Assembly (NCBI GenBank): GCA_027924585.1
Contig: BSBM01000068.1
Location: forward strand, 9,627,001 to 9,691,000
From: Larix kaempferi
Lineage: Eukaryota; Streptophyta; Pinopsida; Pinales; Pinaceae
Direction of reading: 5' to 3'
DNA: 64,000 nucleotides
Below, piece by piece: positions 33,630-44,578 of this stretch. Position 1 is the stretch's first letter. Every line of letters starts with the position of its first letter. The notes beneath the pieces were generated by a model. That model worked only from the letters and a program-made list of their open reading frames with translations. It searched no databases and was not told the DNA's origin. The translations under genes were made by a program, and so were the position numbers.

Positions 33630-34967
33630 CTACATCCAAAGTTCAGCAAAATCCCATAAGATGGGGCCAAGAGTGCGTAACCATTGAATGCCCAAAACCA
33701 CATCACATCCGCCTAAGGACAAGGCAAACATGTCAGAGCGTGGGTTATAATCTTCCAGAGAGATATGCACATTGTGACACTTCCCCTTGCAAGGGAAGGT
33801 GCCCCCATTGGCAATCATGAATTCAAAGTTTAAGCAAGGATGAACAAAACAATCAGCCTGTTTGGCAATCTGATGGTCAATGAAATTATGAGTGCTACCA
33901 AAATCAATGAGTATTGTAAGAGGGATCTTCTTGAGGTAACCCCTGACCCGCATTGTTTGGGGGGTGGTGATTCCAACTAAAGCATGGAGAGATATCTCTG
34001 GATGGTCGGCCTGAGACGGAGGGTCAATAGGCGGCTCATGAATGTCGACCTGATCACTGGTTGTATTTGTAGCTTCTTCACCAATTTCAGAGGCAGGCGG
34101 AGAATCCACATCTAAGAGATAGAGCTTTTGCTCAACACATCTATGTCCCCGAGTGAATTTTTCATCACAATTATAACAAAGCCCTTTTTCTCTGTGTGCC
34201 CGCATCTCTGTTTTAGACAAATGCTTGATAGGAGTTGGTCGAGGAGCTGGCGGGATGGGAGGTCGTTGAGAACCCATATTTCTGAAGGGAACAAAAGTGG
34301 ATTTGGAGCATTGTTGGGTTGCAATCTTGTCTTCTACCAACTTAGCCAACCCAAGGGCTTCCATCATTGTGTTGGGACAAAACATTTTGACCTCTGAGCG
34401 GATTTCATCCTTAAGACCACTGATAAAACAACTCCTGTAGAATTCATCAGACAATCCTTCTGTGTGATTGGCTAGTTTCTCAAATTCTGTCTGATTCTCT
34501 ATCACAGTGCCAAATTGGCAAAGTTTAGTGAGTGCTCCTGTGTAGTCATCAAAAGCACTAGGACCAAATCGTTGCAAAATGAGTTGGCAAAAATCTGTCC
34601 ATTTTGGCTCGTCATGAGCCTTGATGTACCAACAGTACCATTGAAGAGCTTCCTGTTCCAAATGAAAGGATGCAAGTGGAACTTTGTTGACATCAAAAGT
34701 ATTATGCAGACTGAAATATTGTTCTTCACGATAGATCCATCCAGTCGGATCAGTACCATTGAAGCAAGGAAAATCAAGCTTCGGACCACAGAAATTGCTG
34801 GAGGAAGAGAACCCATTGTTTGATGAAGACTCGAACTGTTATTTGTTGTTCATGGCTGAATGCTCAAGATGGAGGTCGAGAAATTTTTCATCCAGATCCT
34901 AGAGTTTGGTTTGGATGGCTGAAAATGCTTCCTCCATGGTTTTTGCTCCTGCATGGGTAACAACCAT
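33630..34967 (-). pseudogene. Gag-protease of element F
   Basis: The start at 34967 is equivalent to element B's MVVTRAGAKTMEEA. Two stops in the first 60 codons (a CAG-type TAG near 34904 and a TAA near 34845) precede a 343-codon open stretch from 34661 with the Gag domain, the Cys-His knuckle (GLCYNCDEKFTRGHRC) and the protease LIDFGSTHNFI. In the protease the catalytic D-S-G is D-F-G. The region corresponds to 7313-8650 of element B. Confidence 0.9.
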
Positions 34968-36134
34968 AACCAAGAGTTGTTTTTGGGGGGGGTGGGTAGA
35001 AAAACAAAAACAGAAACTGTTTTAGTAAAGGAAAATCTGGATTTGGGAAAAAATCTGATGGGTAATTGGGGTTTGACTAGGTTTTGGACTCTGTCGAATG
35101 GAGAGGGAAGCAGAAAATGAGGATTTCAGGAGCGGGGGTGAAAGAATGGGAAAATTTGTTAAAGAGGGACAAAGAAGCAGAATTAGGGAATGAACACAGT
35201 GGCAAAATTTGAAGGCGATTGGGTGAAAATCGAAGAAGTGATGGCAAACCCTAAAAATAGACAAATGTGAGATTTCTGGTGTTGGGAAGTGGAATTTGGG
35301 ATAGGTTCCTCAGGAATGAAATATGCAAAATGGGATTGCAGGGCTGTCAGTGAAGTTTCAGGGGAAACAGAGTTAAAACAAAGGAGATATGGCAAAAAAA
35401 CAGAGGAATGAAATTTATTTTTTTATTTTTTTCAGAATGGCTCTGGAACGACTGTCAGAATGGATCAGAAACGGAGGGATCTGAAACGACTCGGAATGGA
35501 TCGAAAACTTCTGGATCTGAAACGACTTTCAGAATGGATTTGAAATGGTTTGATCGGTAACGATGCAGAACTGATCGGCAACAGATGGATATGCAATGGC
35601 ACGGAAATCATCAGCAATAGATGGATCTGCAATGGCACAGAAATCATCGACAATAGATGGATCTGCAACGGCGCGGAAGTGATCAGAAACAGATGGATCG
35701 GCAACGACGCGAAAGTGATTGGCAATACTGTAGCTGAAAATAGATATGGACCACAAGTATGCTCGGCTTCCTAACGGTTAAGGGATTTCACTCGGCCACC
35801 AATATTGTCTGACGGCTTGCGTATTGGGGCAGTACCCCTCACTCCACGACTTAGGTAAAACTGATAATCGCTTTACCACAAACTACAGCTCTTGGTTTAA
35901 CTCACAGGTGGGAACTAGTCAATCAGGTAGGGGTCGTTGCCCTTGTCGCTGGCAGGTCCTCTCAATGGGCCAGCTACTTCGAGGTTCTTGTTGTACTCCT
36001 CACAATGAGTTTTAACAATTATGCCCAAGTACTTCCCATAGTTAAGCGGATAGGGGTTATTCCCAGATCCGAATCTGCAATAGATGCGAAAAATGTTTTT
36101 GGCAGAAATTCCACCCAACGATCCCAAGAAAGTG
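34968..36134 (-). other. Leader of element F with 36-bp minisatellite
   Basis: This is untranslated leader. At 35581-35724 four 36-bp units (start points 35581, 35617, 35653, 35689) share agatggatctgcaatggca, with a partial unit before them. The leader of element B has a different, 23-bp array at the same place. The end near 36000-36130 resembles the B leader just after its primer site. Confidence 0.8.
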
Positions 36135-36146
36135 CTCTAATACCAG
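36135..36146 (-). other. Primer-binding site of element F, one base changed
   Basis: Minus-strand reading gives TGGTATTAGAGC, the initiator-Met site with one C to T change, directly inside the 5' LTR. Confidence 0.85.
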
Positions 36147-36147
36147 A

Positions 36148-36520
36148 TGTGAAGAACTTGCAACAATTAATTAATGAAAATACACGAGATAGCAGAAATA
36201 ACAGAACTTAGAATCGCTTTATTGATCGCAAGCCACTTCGAGGGCGAAACATCCTTTGAGCAAGCTTAATACAATTAACTTCATTGACCTCAACACACAC
36301 TTATATACTAAGTCTATGCCTAATACTATGGGTCAATACCATGGGACATCTAATACTATGATACAGCCTACAAAGCATATGCGTCCAATAATATGGGTCA
36401 ATACCATGGGCTAATACAAATTATGGATCAACAAATACTACATGACGTCTTAGAAAGCATATGCGTCCAAGAACAATATACTAACAAAGTAAAGAGAAAG
36501 GTTGACACGGGTTCCTAACA
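36148..36520 (-). repeat. 5' LTR of element F (373 bp)
   Basis: It runs from TGTGAAGAAC to CCTAACA. It includes the tandem block with gcatatgcgtcca also present in element B's LTRs. It is followed by the TSD gttgt. Confidence 0.9.
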
Positions 36521-38576
36521 GTTGTAGTTTGTGGTTATTGATTCCTTAGAGATATATTCATTGTCACTAGTGTGGATGATGCAAAACAAAGAGATGAGAA
36601 GGCTCATCCTCAACTTGGAGAGTGTACTTAAATATTTTGTATATCGTTGTTGCCTGAAAAGGTTCACTTCCCAAACTAGCACTTTGTGTTATGGGGCCCA
36701 CCTTAGGCCTTCTTTTGCAAATCATTCAAATGACATAATTGAATCAGAATGTGGATAAGACAAGTTTATTGAATTCATTGACCACATTGGAGCTAGCATA
36801 ATACAATTTTGAGTTGCAGAAGTAGTGGTTTATGTCCATGGTGCGCACCTTGGGTGAAATTGTGTTTTCAAACCAAAAGAGTAATGCAGGTGTAGTGAAT
36901 GGTTCAAGTAGGATTTTTGAGGTCAATGATCATGTTGGAGATGGTAGAATCACTTTCTGAGTTGCAGATGTATGAAAGCATAGTGAGACCCACTTTACGC
37001 CAAACCAAGTATATAGGTAGAATGACCCACCTAAGGGTTCAAATATGTTTATGAAGGTCACCACACATAATGGAGTTGACATAATTCAATTCCAATCACT
37101 GAAAGCATTAAAACACAACATTAATTATGTTTTGCTAGGATGTCAAGTGTCTAATATTGCTTATGAAATATATCAAAAAGAAATCAAAAGTTATCATGTA
37201 GTTAGTCATTTGAAATCCATTTATGTCTAATATTCATAGCTTCTGATGACACATAAATCAAGGTATGTATGTGGAAGATACAACAATTTAAGTCACAAAA
37301 ACCAAGGAGGCACACATTTTTAGTGGGTTTTTTTGCATGTTTTTTATGCAATTTTCAATGGATGTTGCTCTCCCCCAGTCTGGTAATTGAGAAATTATTT
37401 TAGGAAGTTGTTAATAAGGCTAGGGGATACATGACATGCAATTCTTCCATCCCCATATAGAGCACATGGATAACAAAAAATTTATGAACATCTATTAATT
37501 TCATGTGCTCGTGAACTACATTTAAAGTGTTTCAAAACTAGAACTAAAACAATTTTTTTTAAGTCCAAGCATGTTGATCCTTCATCTCCATTTTCAAGGG
37601 CCAAAACGCACTAGAGTGAGAATACTTTATAGATGTTGTTTATACAAAGGAACTTTCCATTGATTTTCAACAATAAAATTTGTGAAGCACGGTCAATAAT
37701 CGACAAAATTCTCTAAGGAATATGTTGGCATACATAAGGCTAAGACATGGGCAAAATTTCACCCCCTAAGGTGAACCATAGATCCCGTAATCAGCAAAAG
37801 AATTTTGCAACCTTCTTCCTTTTGCTTACAATTGCACAATGAATAGAATGATGTGGCTTCAAGCATAAGAAACATGGTTCCACTAGCAAGTTTACATTGT
37901 TCCGAGAGACATGCAAGGTTCCATCATTTCGAACTCTGCAAGCCTCCCCACCATCAAAATTATCTCCTTTCGTCATAATTGTTGATGACAATTTAGAGGC
38001 GAAGGGTGTCACGAACAATGGATGGGGCTCCTCCCCTCCCATTCGAAGCCCCTCTTTAATTTGGAGTAGTCTATTTATTCTATGTTTTGGACTTTCTGGT
38101 GTGTTTTAGTCGGAATCTGGTAAATTTTTTTTGGTAAAATCCAAAGTTGAAAGCGTTTAAATTGTGTTTTTGAATCCATAAATAGATTCAGCACACTTAA
38201 ATACCCCCATGACACCTAAATTATGCAGTTTCCATATTTAATATATTTGATTCTAAGACTTTTTACAGATTTCCAACCAAACTTTGAACAAAATAAGATG
38301 ACAAATATACTCGGAAAAGATTAAAAATGTAGAATATTTAGACTACACCTTTTTTTTTTCTTATTTTTATGTTGAGTGGGGGGTGGTCAAATCCAATCCC
38401 TACGAATGGTGGATTGATGTCTCATATAGTCTATCCGACAACTATTATGGGGCTCACATTATAAGTATTGATGAGCATTCAAAGAATGGACCCAAGTGCA
38501 TTTAGTGACGAGAAATGTGACAAGGTAAAGTTTACTGGGTTTATGACACATGAGAAGCGCGTAACCATAGTGGTCC
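36521..38576 (+). repeat. Dispersed repeat segments Q and X
   Basis: 36740-37040 (Q) matches 60541-60775 (ttatgtccatggtg, tcaaaccaaaagagtaat, gtcaatgatcatgttgga). Segment X (37040-38540) has no second copy in the window. The last part (38470-38576) is segment T, also seen at 26230-26310. A minus-strand open stretch at 37791-38042 has a Cys/His cluster (CFLCLKPHHSIHC) but I do not recognise it. Otherwise no gene. Confidence 0.6.
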
Positions 38577-40202
38577 TGTTAGTACCTGGATTTGGTTATG
38601 TCAAAACTAGTGATTAACATCGTTCTTTGAAAGACAAGATCTCAAAGTTAAATTTGGCATTAAAAATGCCTTTGGATAGCATTTTAGAAATTTTGATAAA
38701 TAAAAAATTGGTTTTATTAAGCCAAATTTGGCTTTTATGGTAAGTTTCATACTCTCAGGTTCTTTACAGGATTGAGGTTTATTTTTATCAAAAAATATTG
38801 GCCCAAGGGGCCAATATCCAAGTTCATAGTTGTCGAGCCCAAGTACACAAGCCTAGTGCCATGCGCCCAAGTCAACGAGTGCCAAGGGAGTCCACGAGGA
38901 GAGGCTTATGTTCTACATGTTATATTTCATTGAAAAGGTTGGTGCATATGAAAACTTGAAGTATTCTTTTGCTCATGAATGTGGGATGTTCCCCATATGC
39001 AAACTGTAAGAGCATTCATCCAAATTTCAAATGTACAAATGCCATGAGAAAATCTTACAAAGAAGCCTGAATTATTTTTTGGTTCGGAGAGTAAGTCAAT
39101 TTAGGTCCATATGTCAAGATAAGTATTCAAAAGGGATCATCCAGGTTTCATTAAACCAAGCTCATGCCAAGCATCAACACAAGTGTCAAAGAGAGAACCT
39201 GGAAGCTACAGAGTTCTACAAAAACCCAAATTTCTAGGCATCAAATCAGTAAATCAAAGATTCAATCCACAATTGAGGAAACAGTTGGGATTTTAAGGCA
39301 TGAAGGTGACCAATCGACAGCTAAGAATATATTGATTGACTTCATTCCATATTTACAAGCATAAAGTTATAATCCAAGAAGAATATTCAATGCACAAGTG
39401 GTAGGGGATTCATCAGTCGAAGATAGTTCCAGATTCTAGTGAGATTTGACTTCAGCAACTCCATCAATTCGAGATCTTTGACAGTTTTTCCAGATTTCTT
39501 GCAACATCATTTTATTTTTAATATGTAGATTGAAGTTGTATTCTAGAAAATAGAAATAGTTTGTTAAGGTAATGATGAATATAACTTATGATTTTGTAAG
39601 GAAAAGGAAGGAGGGGTTCCAGCCGAGAGAGGCTGTGAGTGATTATAAGGGTCGAGTTTACCAGTTTGAAAGATTCTTTTAAGTGTTGTAAGTGTATTTG
39701 AGGATTATATTGAGGATGCAATATCCATTATGAGCCATTTTTTACTTCTAATTTATGCAAATACAGATCCATGTTTTGGTGTAGTTCTGCTTATGATTCT
39801 TACAATAGATAGTGTTTCTATCTCTTTTGTTTCTCCTTAGCAGTCTTATGCATTTGCATCTCTTTAGTTCAGAATGTTTTTCTGTCTTAAAGTATTTATA
39901 CCCTGTGTATGTATCAACTGTTTGTTGTCATACATATGAGTTTTAAAGCTAGCTCATGTATGTCTACTGTCTGTAGTTTATATTTTTATATCATCCTTGT
40001 TACTATCTCTTGTATGTGCTTATCAGTACCTATTTTATTCCTGAGTATTGGTCATCTCTCCACCCTTTCCATTCCCTTTCTGTCATTGTGTTGTCATTAC
40101 ACAACCATATACCCAGTCATATCAATCAACATTTTCCTTCGAGCATTAAGATGTGCTAGCCATGCTCTCTCTGCAGTCGAAAAGCATCTTTTAGCACTAA
40201 CA
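38577..40202 (+). repeat. 5' LTR of element G (1626 bp)
   Basis: It starts TGTTAGTACCTGG and ends GCACTAACA just before the primer site. It aligns along its length with 42294-43905. Confidence 0.88.
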
Positions 40203-40207
40203 TCTTT

Positions 40208-40224
40208 TGGCACCATTGTCAGGG
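40208..40224 (+). other. Primer-binding site of element G (tRNA-Asp-like)
   Basis: TGGCACCATTGTCAGGG closely resembles TGGCGCCGTTGCCGGGG, the tRNA-Asp site used by Tat/Athila plant elements, with C to T and G to A changes. Five bases separate it from the LTR end. Confidence 0.8.
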
Positions 40225-40465
40225 AGCGGAGAAACGAATATTATCTTCCCTTGGATGTATGACAATGAATAGGACCAACACTTGATGGTGAACAAGGGTT
40301 GGTGACGAAACGGACTGCATATTTCACCTAGAAACTCCACAATTCTAGAATGTCAAAGGCTTTTTCCGTTATATTATCATGGAGGTTTGATCCACTCAAT
40401 TTCTCAGATGTCCCTAGTTATCCGATCCAGTTCCTCTCGTTGATGAATGACAAGATCAGCTTCCC

Positions 40466-40700
40466 AAATTCAAAGAGCATGAGGATGAAAATCCTGTAGA
40501 GCATTTATCAAAATTTCACAAGATCATGCAAAAAATGGATATATCCCATGAAGATGTATTGATGAAAATGTTCATGTACTCACTTGAAGGAGATGCTTGG
40601 GAGTGGTACTGATCTCTGCCAATTGCTAGCATTTCCTCACTGAGAGAATTCCATGCATGTTTTCGGAAATATTGTAAGTATATTTTCTTAGTCAAACTTA
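40466..40700 (+). pseudogene. Gag segment of element G
   Basis: Plus-strand reading has the Tat/Athila-type Gag: LPKFKEHEDENPVEHLSKFH, then SHEDVLMKMFMYSLEGDAWEWY, then a TGA at 40610, then SLPIASISSLREFHACFRKYCK. The D-A-W-E-W-Y block and the following ISS-L-EF--CF--Y block are hallmarks of this Gag family. The TGA is in frame with the following long ORF. Confidence 0.8.
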
Positions 40701-42013
40701 TTTTGAAAGATTGCTGCGAGCAGGATGATTTCTATTATGAAACGTCTTTATGTGATTCAAAAAGTCATGATGATAAGTATAATCAAGAATTCCAAACATG
40801 TCATGAAGAAGCTACGGATTCAAAATTTGCCAAAGATAAAGAGGAAACATTTTCAATTCTTGCTGTCAAGGAAAAATCTCATGATCATTGTGATAACCGA
40901 GATGTTTTTTTTGGTCATGTGGAAAATGATTTTAGTGATGAGATCAGTGAAGATAGTTTGGAATGTTCTCACAATGCTTTTAACAGTTTTGATGATCATC
41001 CGGATGCTCATCCTACTGATGATCATTATGAAGATCAATCTTTTGTTGAACAAACTGTTGTTTCAAATCATGTTGGACATCATTTTTGTGATGAATATCA
41101 GCCTTGTAATGAAGAGAACATTATAGAAACATTTGATTCTCATATATTTCAAGAAGTTTCTAATTGTCCAGATGATCAAATTACTCTTCCTAAGTTTTTT
41201 GATGACCAAGCCATTGTTCAAAAATATTTTCAACATGTTTTTAATCATGAAATTAATGAGGACATTTTTCAAGTTAACAGTGTAGAAGATCATTTCGATA
41301 GTTATGCAGGCCATCCTATTTATAATGAATATTCAGGTGATGAAGAATTTTTTTTTGAATTTATACATATTAAATCTTTCAACAATCAACCTATGTATGA
41401 CAGTTTCGAATATGATGACGAGTTAAAACAACAGTCTATAAAGTTTTCTCTCCCATCAACTATTAAAGAACATAAATTTATATCAGCACCTACAGATTTT
41501 CCCACAAGCCTTCCTCTATTTAACAATTATGAAGAACTTGATCAAGAAGATTTAGAAGGGCATTTTCTGTATTTTTATTCAGAAAAGATAGGATGGCAAT
41601 GGTTTTGTCAGGAGCAGCAAATATTTGAGGTTCTCCAAAGCAATGAAGGGAATGAGGAGTTTCAAGAACATTGCACACAAATTTCTTCTTCATCAATTAT
41701 TGAGGAGCAGATCAAAGAAATTTTTGGACAGAAAAAAGGAAAGCAGCTTATTCATCTTCTACAACAAGAAAAGGTAATTTTTGGTGATTTTTATGATTCT
41801 GTGGCAAGTTATTTAGAGTCGACACTAAACTATAAATCCTCTATCATTAATTTATTAGAGACAGAGTTTGATGGAAGTGAGTACGAGCTGTTAGATCTTT
41901 GCTCTTCATGCTTTCCAATATTTCTAATTGTATATATGCTAAAAGTTGGAAGCAAGCTTTGGTTGGTTGATGGAATTTTTGCCTGGCTACATTGGAAATG
42001 GGATTACACTTGA
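40613..42013 (+). CDS. Acidic Gag-linked ORF of element G, unknown function
   Basis: Open for about 466 codons after the TGA in gag, with no further stop until 42011-42013. First Met at 40703, which may not be a real start. The early part still reads as Gag (FHACFRKYCK). The rest is strongly acidic and rich in Asp, Glu, His, Phe, Ser and Gln (for example DDHPDAHPTDDHYEDQSF), with no catalytic motif, signal peptide or membrane segment. The C-terminus is aromatic (KLWLVDGIFAWLHWKWDYT). Remaining open over 1.4 kb in a copy whose LTRs differ by about 5% suggests past selection or youth. The likely role is a fused Gag extension, perhaps in packaging or partner recognition. This is inference. Confidence 0.6.
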   Translation, partial: SLPIASISSLREFHACFRKYCKYIFLVKLILKDCCEQDDFYYETSLCDSKSHDDKYNQEFQTCHEEATDSKFAKDKEETFSILAVKEKSHDHCDNRDVFFGHVENDFSDEISEDSLECSHNAFNSFDDHPDAHPTDDHYEDQSFVEQTVVSNHVGHHFCDEYQPCNEENIIETFDSHIFQEVSNCPDDQITLPKFFDDQAIVQKYFQHVFNHEINEDIFQVNSVEDHFDSYAGHPIYNEYSGDEEFFFEFIHIKSFNNQPMYDSFEYDDELKQQSIKFSLPSTIKEHKFISAPTDFPTSLPLFNNYEELDQEDLEGHFLYFYSEKIGWQWFCQEQQIFEVLQSNEGNEEFQEHCTQISSSSIIEEQIKEIFGQKKGKQLIHLLQQEKVIFGDFYDSVASYLESTLNYKSSIINLLETEFDGSEYELLDLCSSCFPIFLIVYMLKVGSKLWLVDGIFAWLHWKWDYT

Positions 42014-42293
42014 TCAAACATAGTTCAGTTGATTAGAGTAGTAGTGTGGATAAATAATCTCATCCTTGAGCATTTGATTCAGTTTGCATAGTGTGATCAG
42101 ATTTTTGTGTAAGGATTGTTTTCATTTTGTAGATTCGTTTAAATTTCAACATTCAATAAGCACTGTCTTTTCAAATTTTTGAATAAGTTACAGAAGTTTG
42201 AGATATGAAAGACTCCAATCCAATGGATATTAGGCACTTGGTCTACATTTATTAAAGCCTCAAAGGGATGACTCTATCCCCATCCAGAGTCGA
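42014..42293 (+). other. 3' untranslated part of element G
   Basis: This is the 280 bp between the ORF stop and the 3' LTR. The stretch just before the LTR (catccagagtcga) is not a clear polypurine tract; the nearest purine-rich word is cctcaaagggatga at about 42260. Confidence 0.5.
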
Positions 42294-43905
42294 TGTTAGT
42301 ACACGGATTTGGTTATGTTAAAACTAGTGATTAACATCGTTATTTGAAAGACAAGATCTCAAAGTTAAATTTGGTGAAATTTTAAAAATGCCTTTGGATA
42401 GCATTTTATAAATTTCGATAAATAAAAAATTAGTTTTATTAAGCCAAATTTGGATTTTATGGTAAGTTTCATACTCTCGGGTTCTTTAGAGGATTGAGGT
42501 TTATTTTTATCAAAATATATTGGCCCAAGGGTCCAATCTCCAAGTTCATAGTTGTCGAGCCCAAGTACACAAGCCTAGTGCCATGTGCCCAAGTCAGCGA
42601 GTGCCAAGGGAGTCCACGAGGAAAGGCTTATGTTCTACACATTATATTTCATTGAAAAGGTTGGTGCATATGAACACTTGAAGTATTCTTTTTCTCATGC
42701 ATGTGGGATGTTCCCCATACGCAAACTATAAGAGCGTTCATCCAAATTTCAAATGTACAAATGCCATGAGAAAATCTTACAAAGAAGCCTGATCTATTTT
42801 TTGGTTCAGAGAGTAAGTCAATTTAGGTCCAGATGTCAGGATAAGTATTCAAAAAGGATCATCCATGTTTCATTAAACCAAGCTCATTCCAAGCATCAAC
42901 ACAAGTGTCAAAGAGAGAACCTGGCAGCTACAAAGTTATGCAAAAACCCAGATTTCTAGGAATCAAATCAGTAAATCAAAGATTCAATCCATAATTGAGG
43001 CAATAGTTGGGATTTTAAGGAATGAAGGTGACCAATCGACAACTAAGAAGATCTTGATTGAATTCATTCCATATTTCCAAGCATAAATTTAGCAGCCAAG
43101 AAGAAGATTCAATGCACAAGTGGAAGGGGATTCATCAGTCAAAGATAGTTATAGATTCTAGTGAGATCTGACTTCAGCAACTCCCTCAATTCGATATCTT
43201 TGACAGTTTTTCTAGATTTCTTGCAACATCATTTTATTTTTAGTATCTAGATTGAAGTTGTATTCTAGAAAATAGAAATAGTTTGTGAAGGTAATGACCA
43301 ATATAACTTATGATTTTCTAAGGAAAAGGAAGGAGGGGTTCCAGCCAAGAGAGGTTGTGAGTGATTGTAAGGGTCGACTTTACCAGTTTGAAAGCTTCTT
43401 TTAAGTGTTGTAAGTGTATTTATAGGATTCTATTGAGGATGCAATATCCACTATGATCCATTTTTTACTTATAATTTATGCAAATACAGATCCATGTTTT
43501 GATGTAGTTCTTCTTGGGATTCTTACAATGGATAGTGTTTCTATCTCTTTTGTTTCTCCCTAGCAGTCTTATGCATTTGCATCTCTTTAGTTCAAAATGT
43601 TTTTCTGTATTAAATTATTTCTACCCTGTGTATGTATCAATTGTTTGTTTTCATACATATGACTTTTAAAGATGGCTCATGTATGTCTATTGTATGTAGT
43701 TTATATTTTTATATTATCCTTGTTACTATCTCTTGTATGTGCTTATCAGTACCTATTTTATTCCCGAGTATTGGTCATTTCTCCACCCTTTCCATTCCAT
43801 TTCTATCATTACACAACCATATACCCAGTCATATCAATCAACATTTGCCTTCTAGAATTAAGATGTGTTATCTATGCTCTCTCCGTAGTCGGAAAGCATC
43901 TTTTA
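42294..43905 (+). repeat. 3' LTR of element G, end truncated
   Basis: It starts TGTTAGTACACGG and aligns with the 5' LTR up to gaaagcatctttt. The last bases (agcactaaca in the other copy) are replaced by host sequence ataaagccacaatcc. Confidence 0.85.
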
Positions 43906-44578
43906 TAAAGCCACAATCCTCCTCACCTTATAAGCACATTAAAGTGGCCAAAGGGATTATAAAGCCATCAATGCATTATTATAAAATTTATGCATTGCAA
44001 AGTGAATTCCACGTGTGTGTGTGTGTATTCATATTAATCAAACTACCCAATTTAATATCAATTTACACAATAAGTATGTTAATGTAAAAAGTTTAATAGA
44101 GGTTTATAAAAGGTCAATGGAAGTGTTGGTTTATATTCTTACCCATTATAGAAGTTGTTATAATGATATGTATGATGACCAAAGAAGAATAAATATGTTA
44201 AAACTATGCATTCCTTTATCATTTAAACTCGCTCTCACTTGAGGATGATATGTTTGGCTTGTCCATTGTGTTAAATTTGGAGCTAATTTGGGTAGTTGAT
44301 GGACCAAAGCTTCCAATGGAGTATCAAGAAAGATGTTACAACTTAAAAATAGAAAATTTTAGAAGTGTCAAAATAGTCTTAATTTTGGCCATGAATTCGA
44401 GGAGGAATAAAAGGCTTTTACTCACAAATGTGTAAGAGAAGCATTCTCATTGGGGAGAAATAAAAAACTTTGACCTAATATTTCGGCCCATGTTTTTCTC
44501 CTAGTAATCTATATGAGGAAATATTTTTCTCATTTGAAAAGATCAAAGGTTCATTTTAGCATCATGAAAGAGTAAAAT

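Larger units (their letters stand above)
32086..36520 (-). mobile_element. Element F: deleted relative of element B
   Basis: Minus-strand chromovirus of the same family as element B (Gag/protease nearly identical in layout, same LTR type). LTRs are 36148-36520 (373 bp) and 32086-32388 (303 bp), TSD gttgt. The primer site and polypurine tract are recognisable. The whole RT and most of the integrase core are missing through two internal deletions, so the element is 4.4 kb instead of about 6.1 kb. LTR divergence is roughly 8% plus indels, so this copy is older than B. Confidence 0.92.
38577..43905 (+). mobile_element. Element G: gag-only LTR element (TR-GAG type)
   Basis: Long LTRs (38577-40202 and 42294-43905, about 5% different in a 200-bp sample) flank only 2.1 kb. 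The primer site is tRNA-Asp-like, as in Tat/Athila elements. The internal part has a Gag segment followed by a long acidic ORF, and no protease, RT or integrase. This is the layout of non-autonomous gag-bearing elements that rely on a partner's enzymes. The insertion site is identified by comparison with 26300-26330. The second LTR lacks its last bases and no target duplication is visible. Confidence 0.85.

Noticed and set aside
35465-35774. Repeat-containing ORFs in the leader of element F
   Set aside because: The 36-bp unit is a multiple of 3, so frames stay open by chance; the position is a non-coding leader.
40725-41314. Met/Ile/Leu-rich ORFs overlapping element G's acidic ORF
   Set aside because: Their composition is the out-of-frame reading of GAT/GAA/CAT codons of the acidic ORF.
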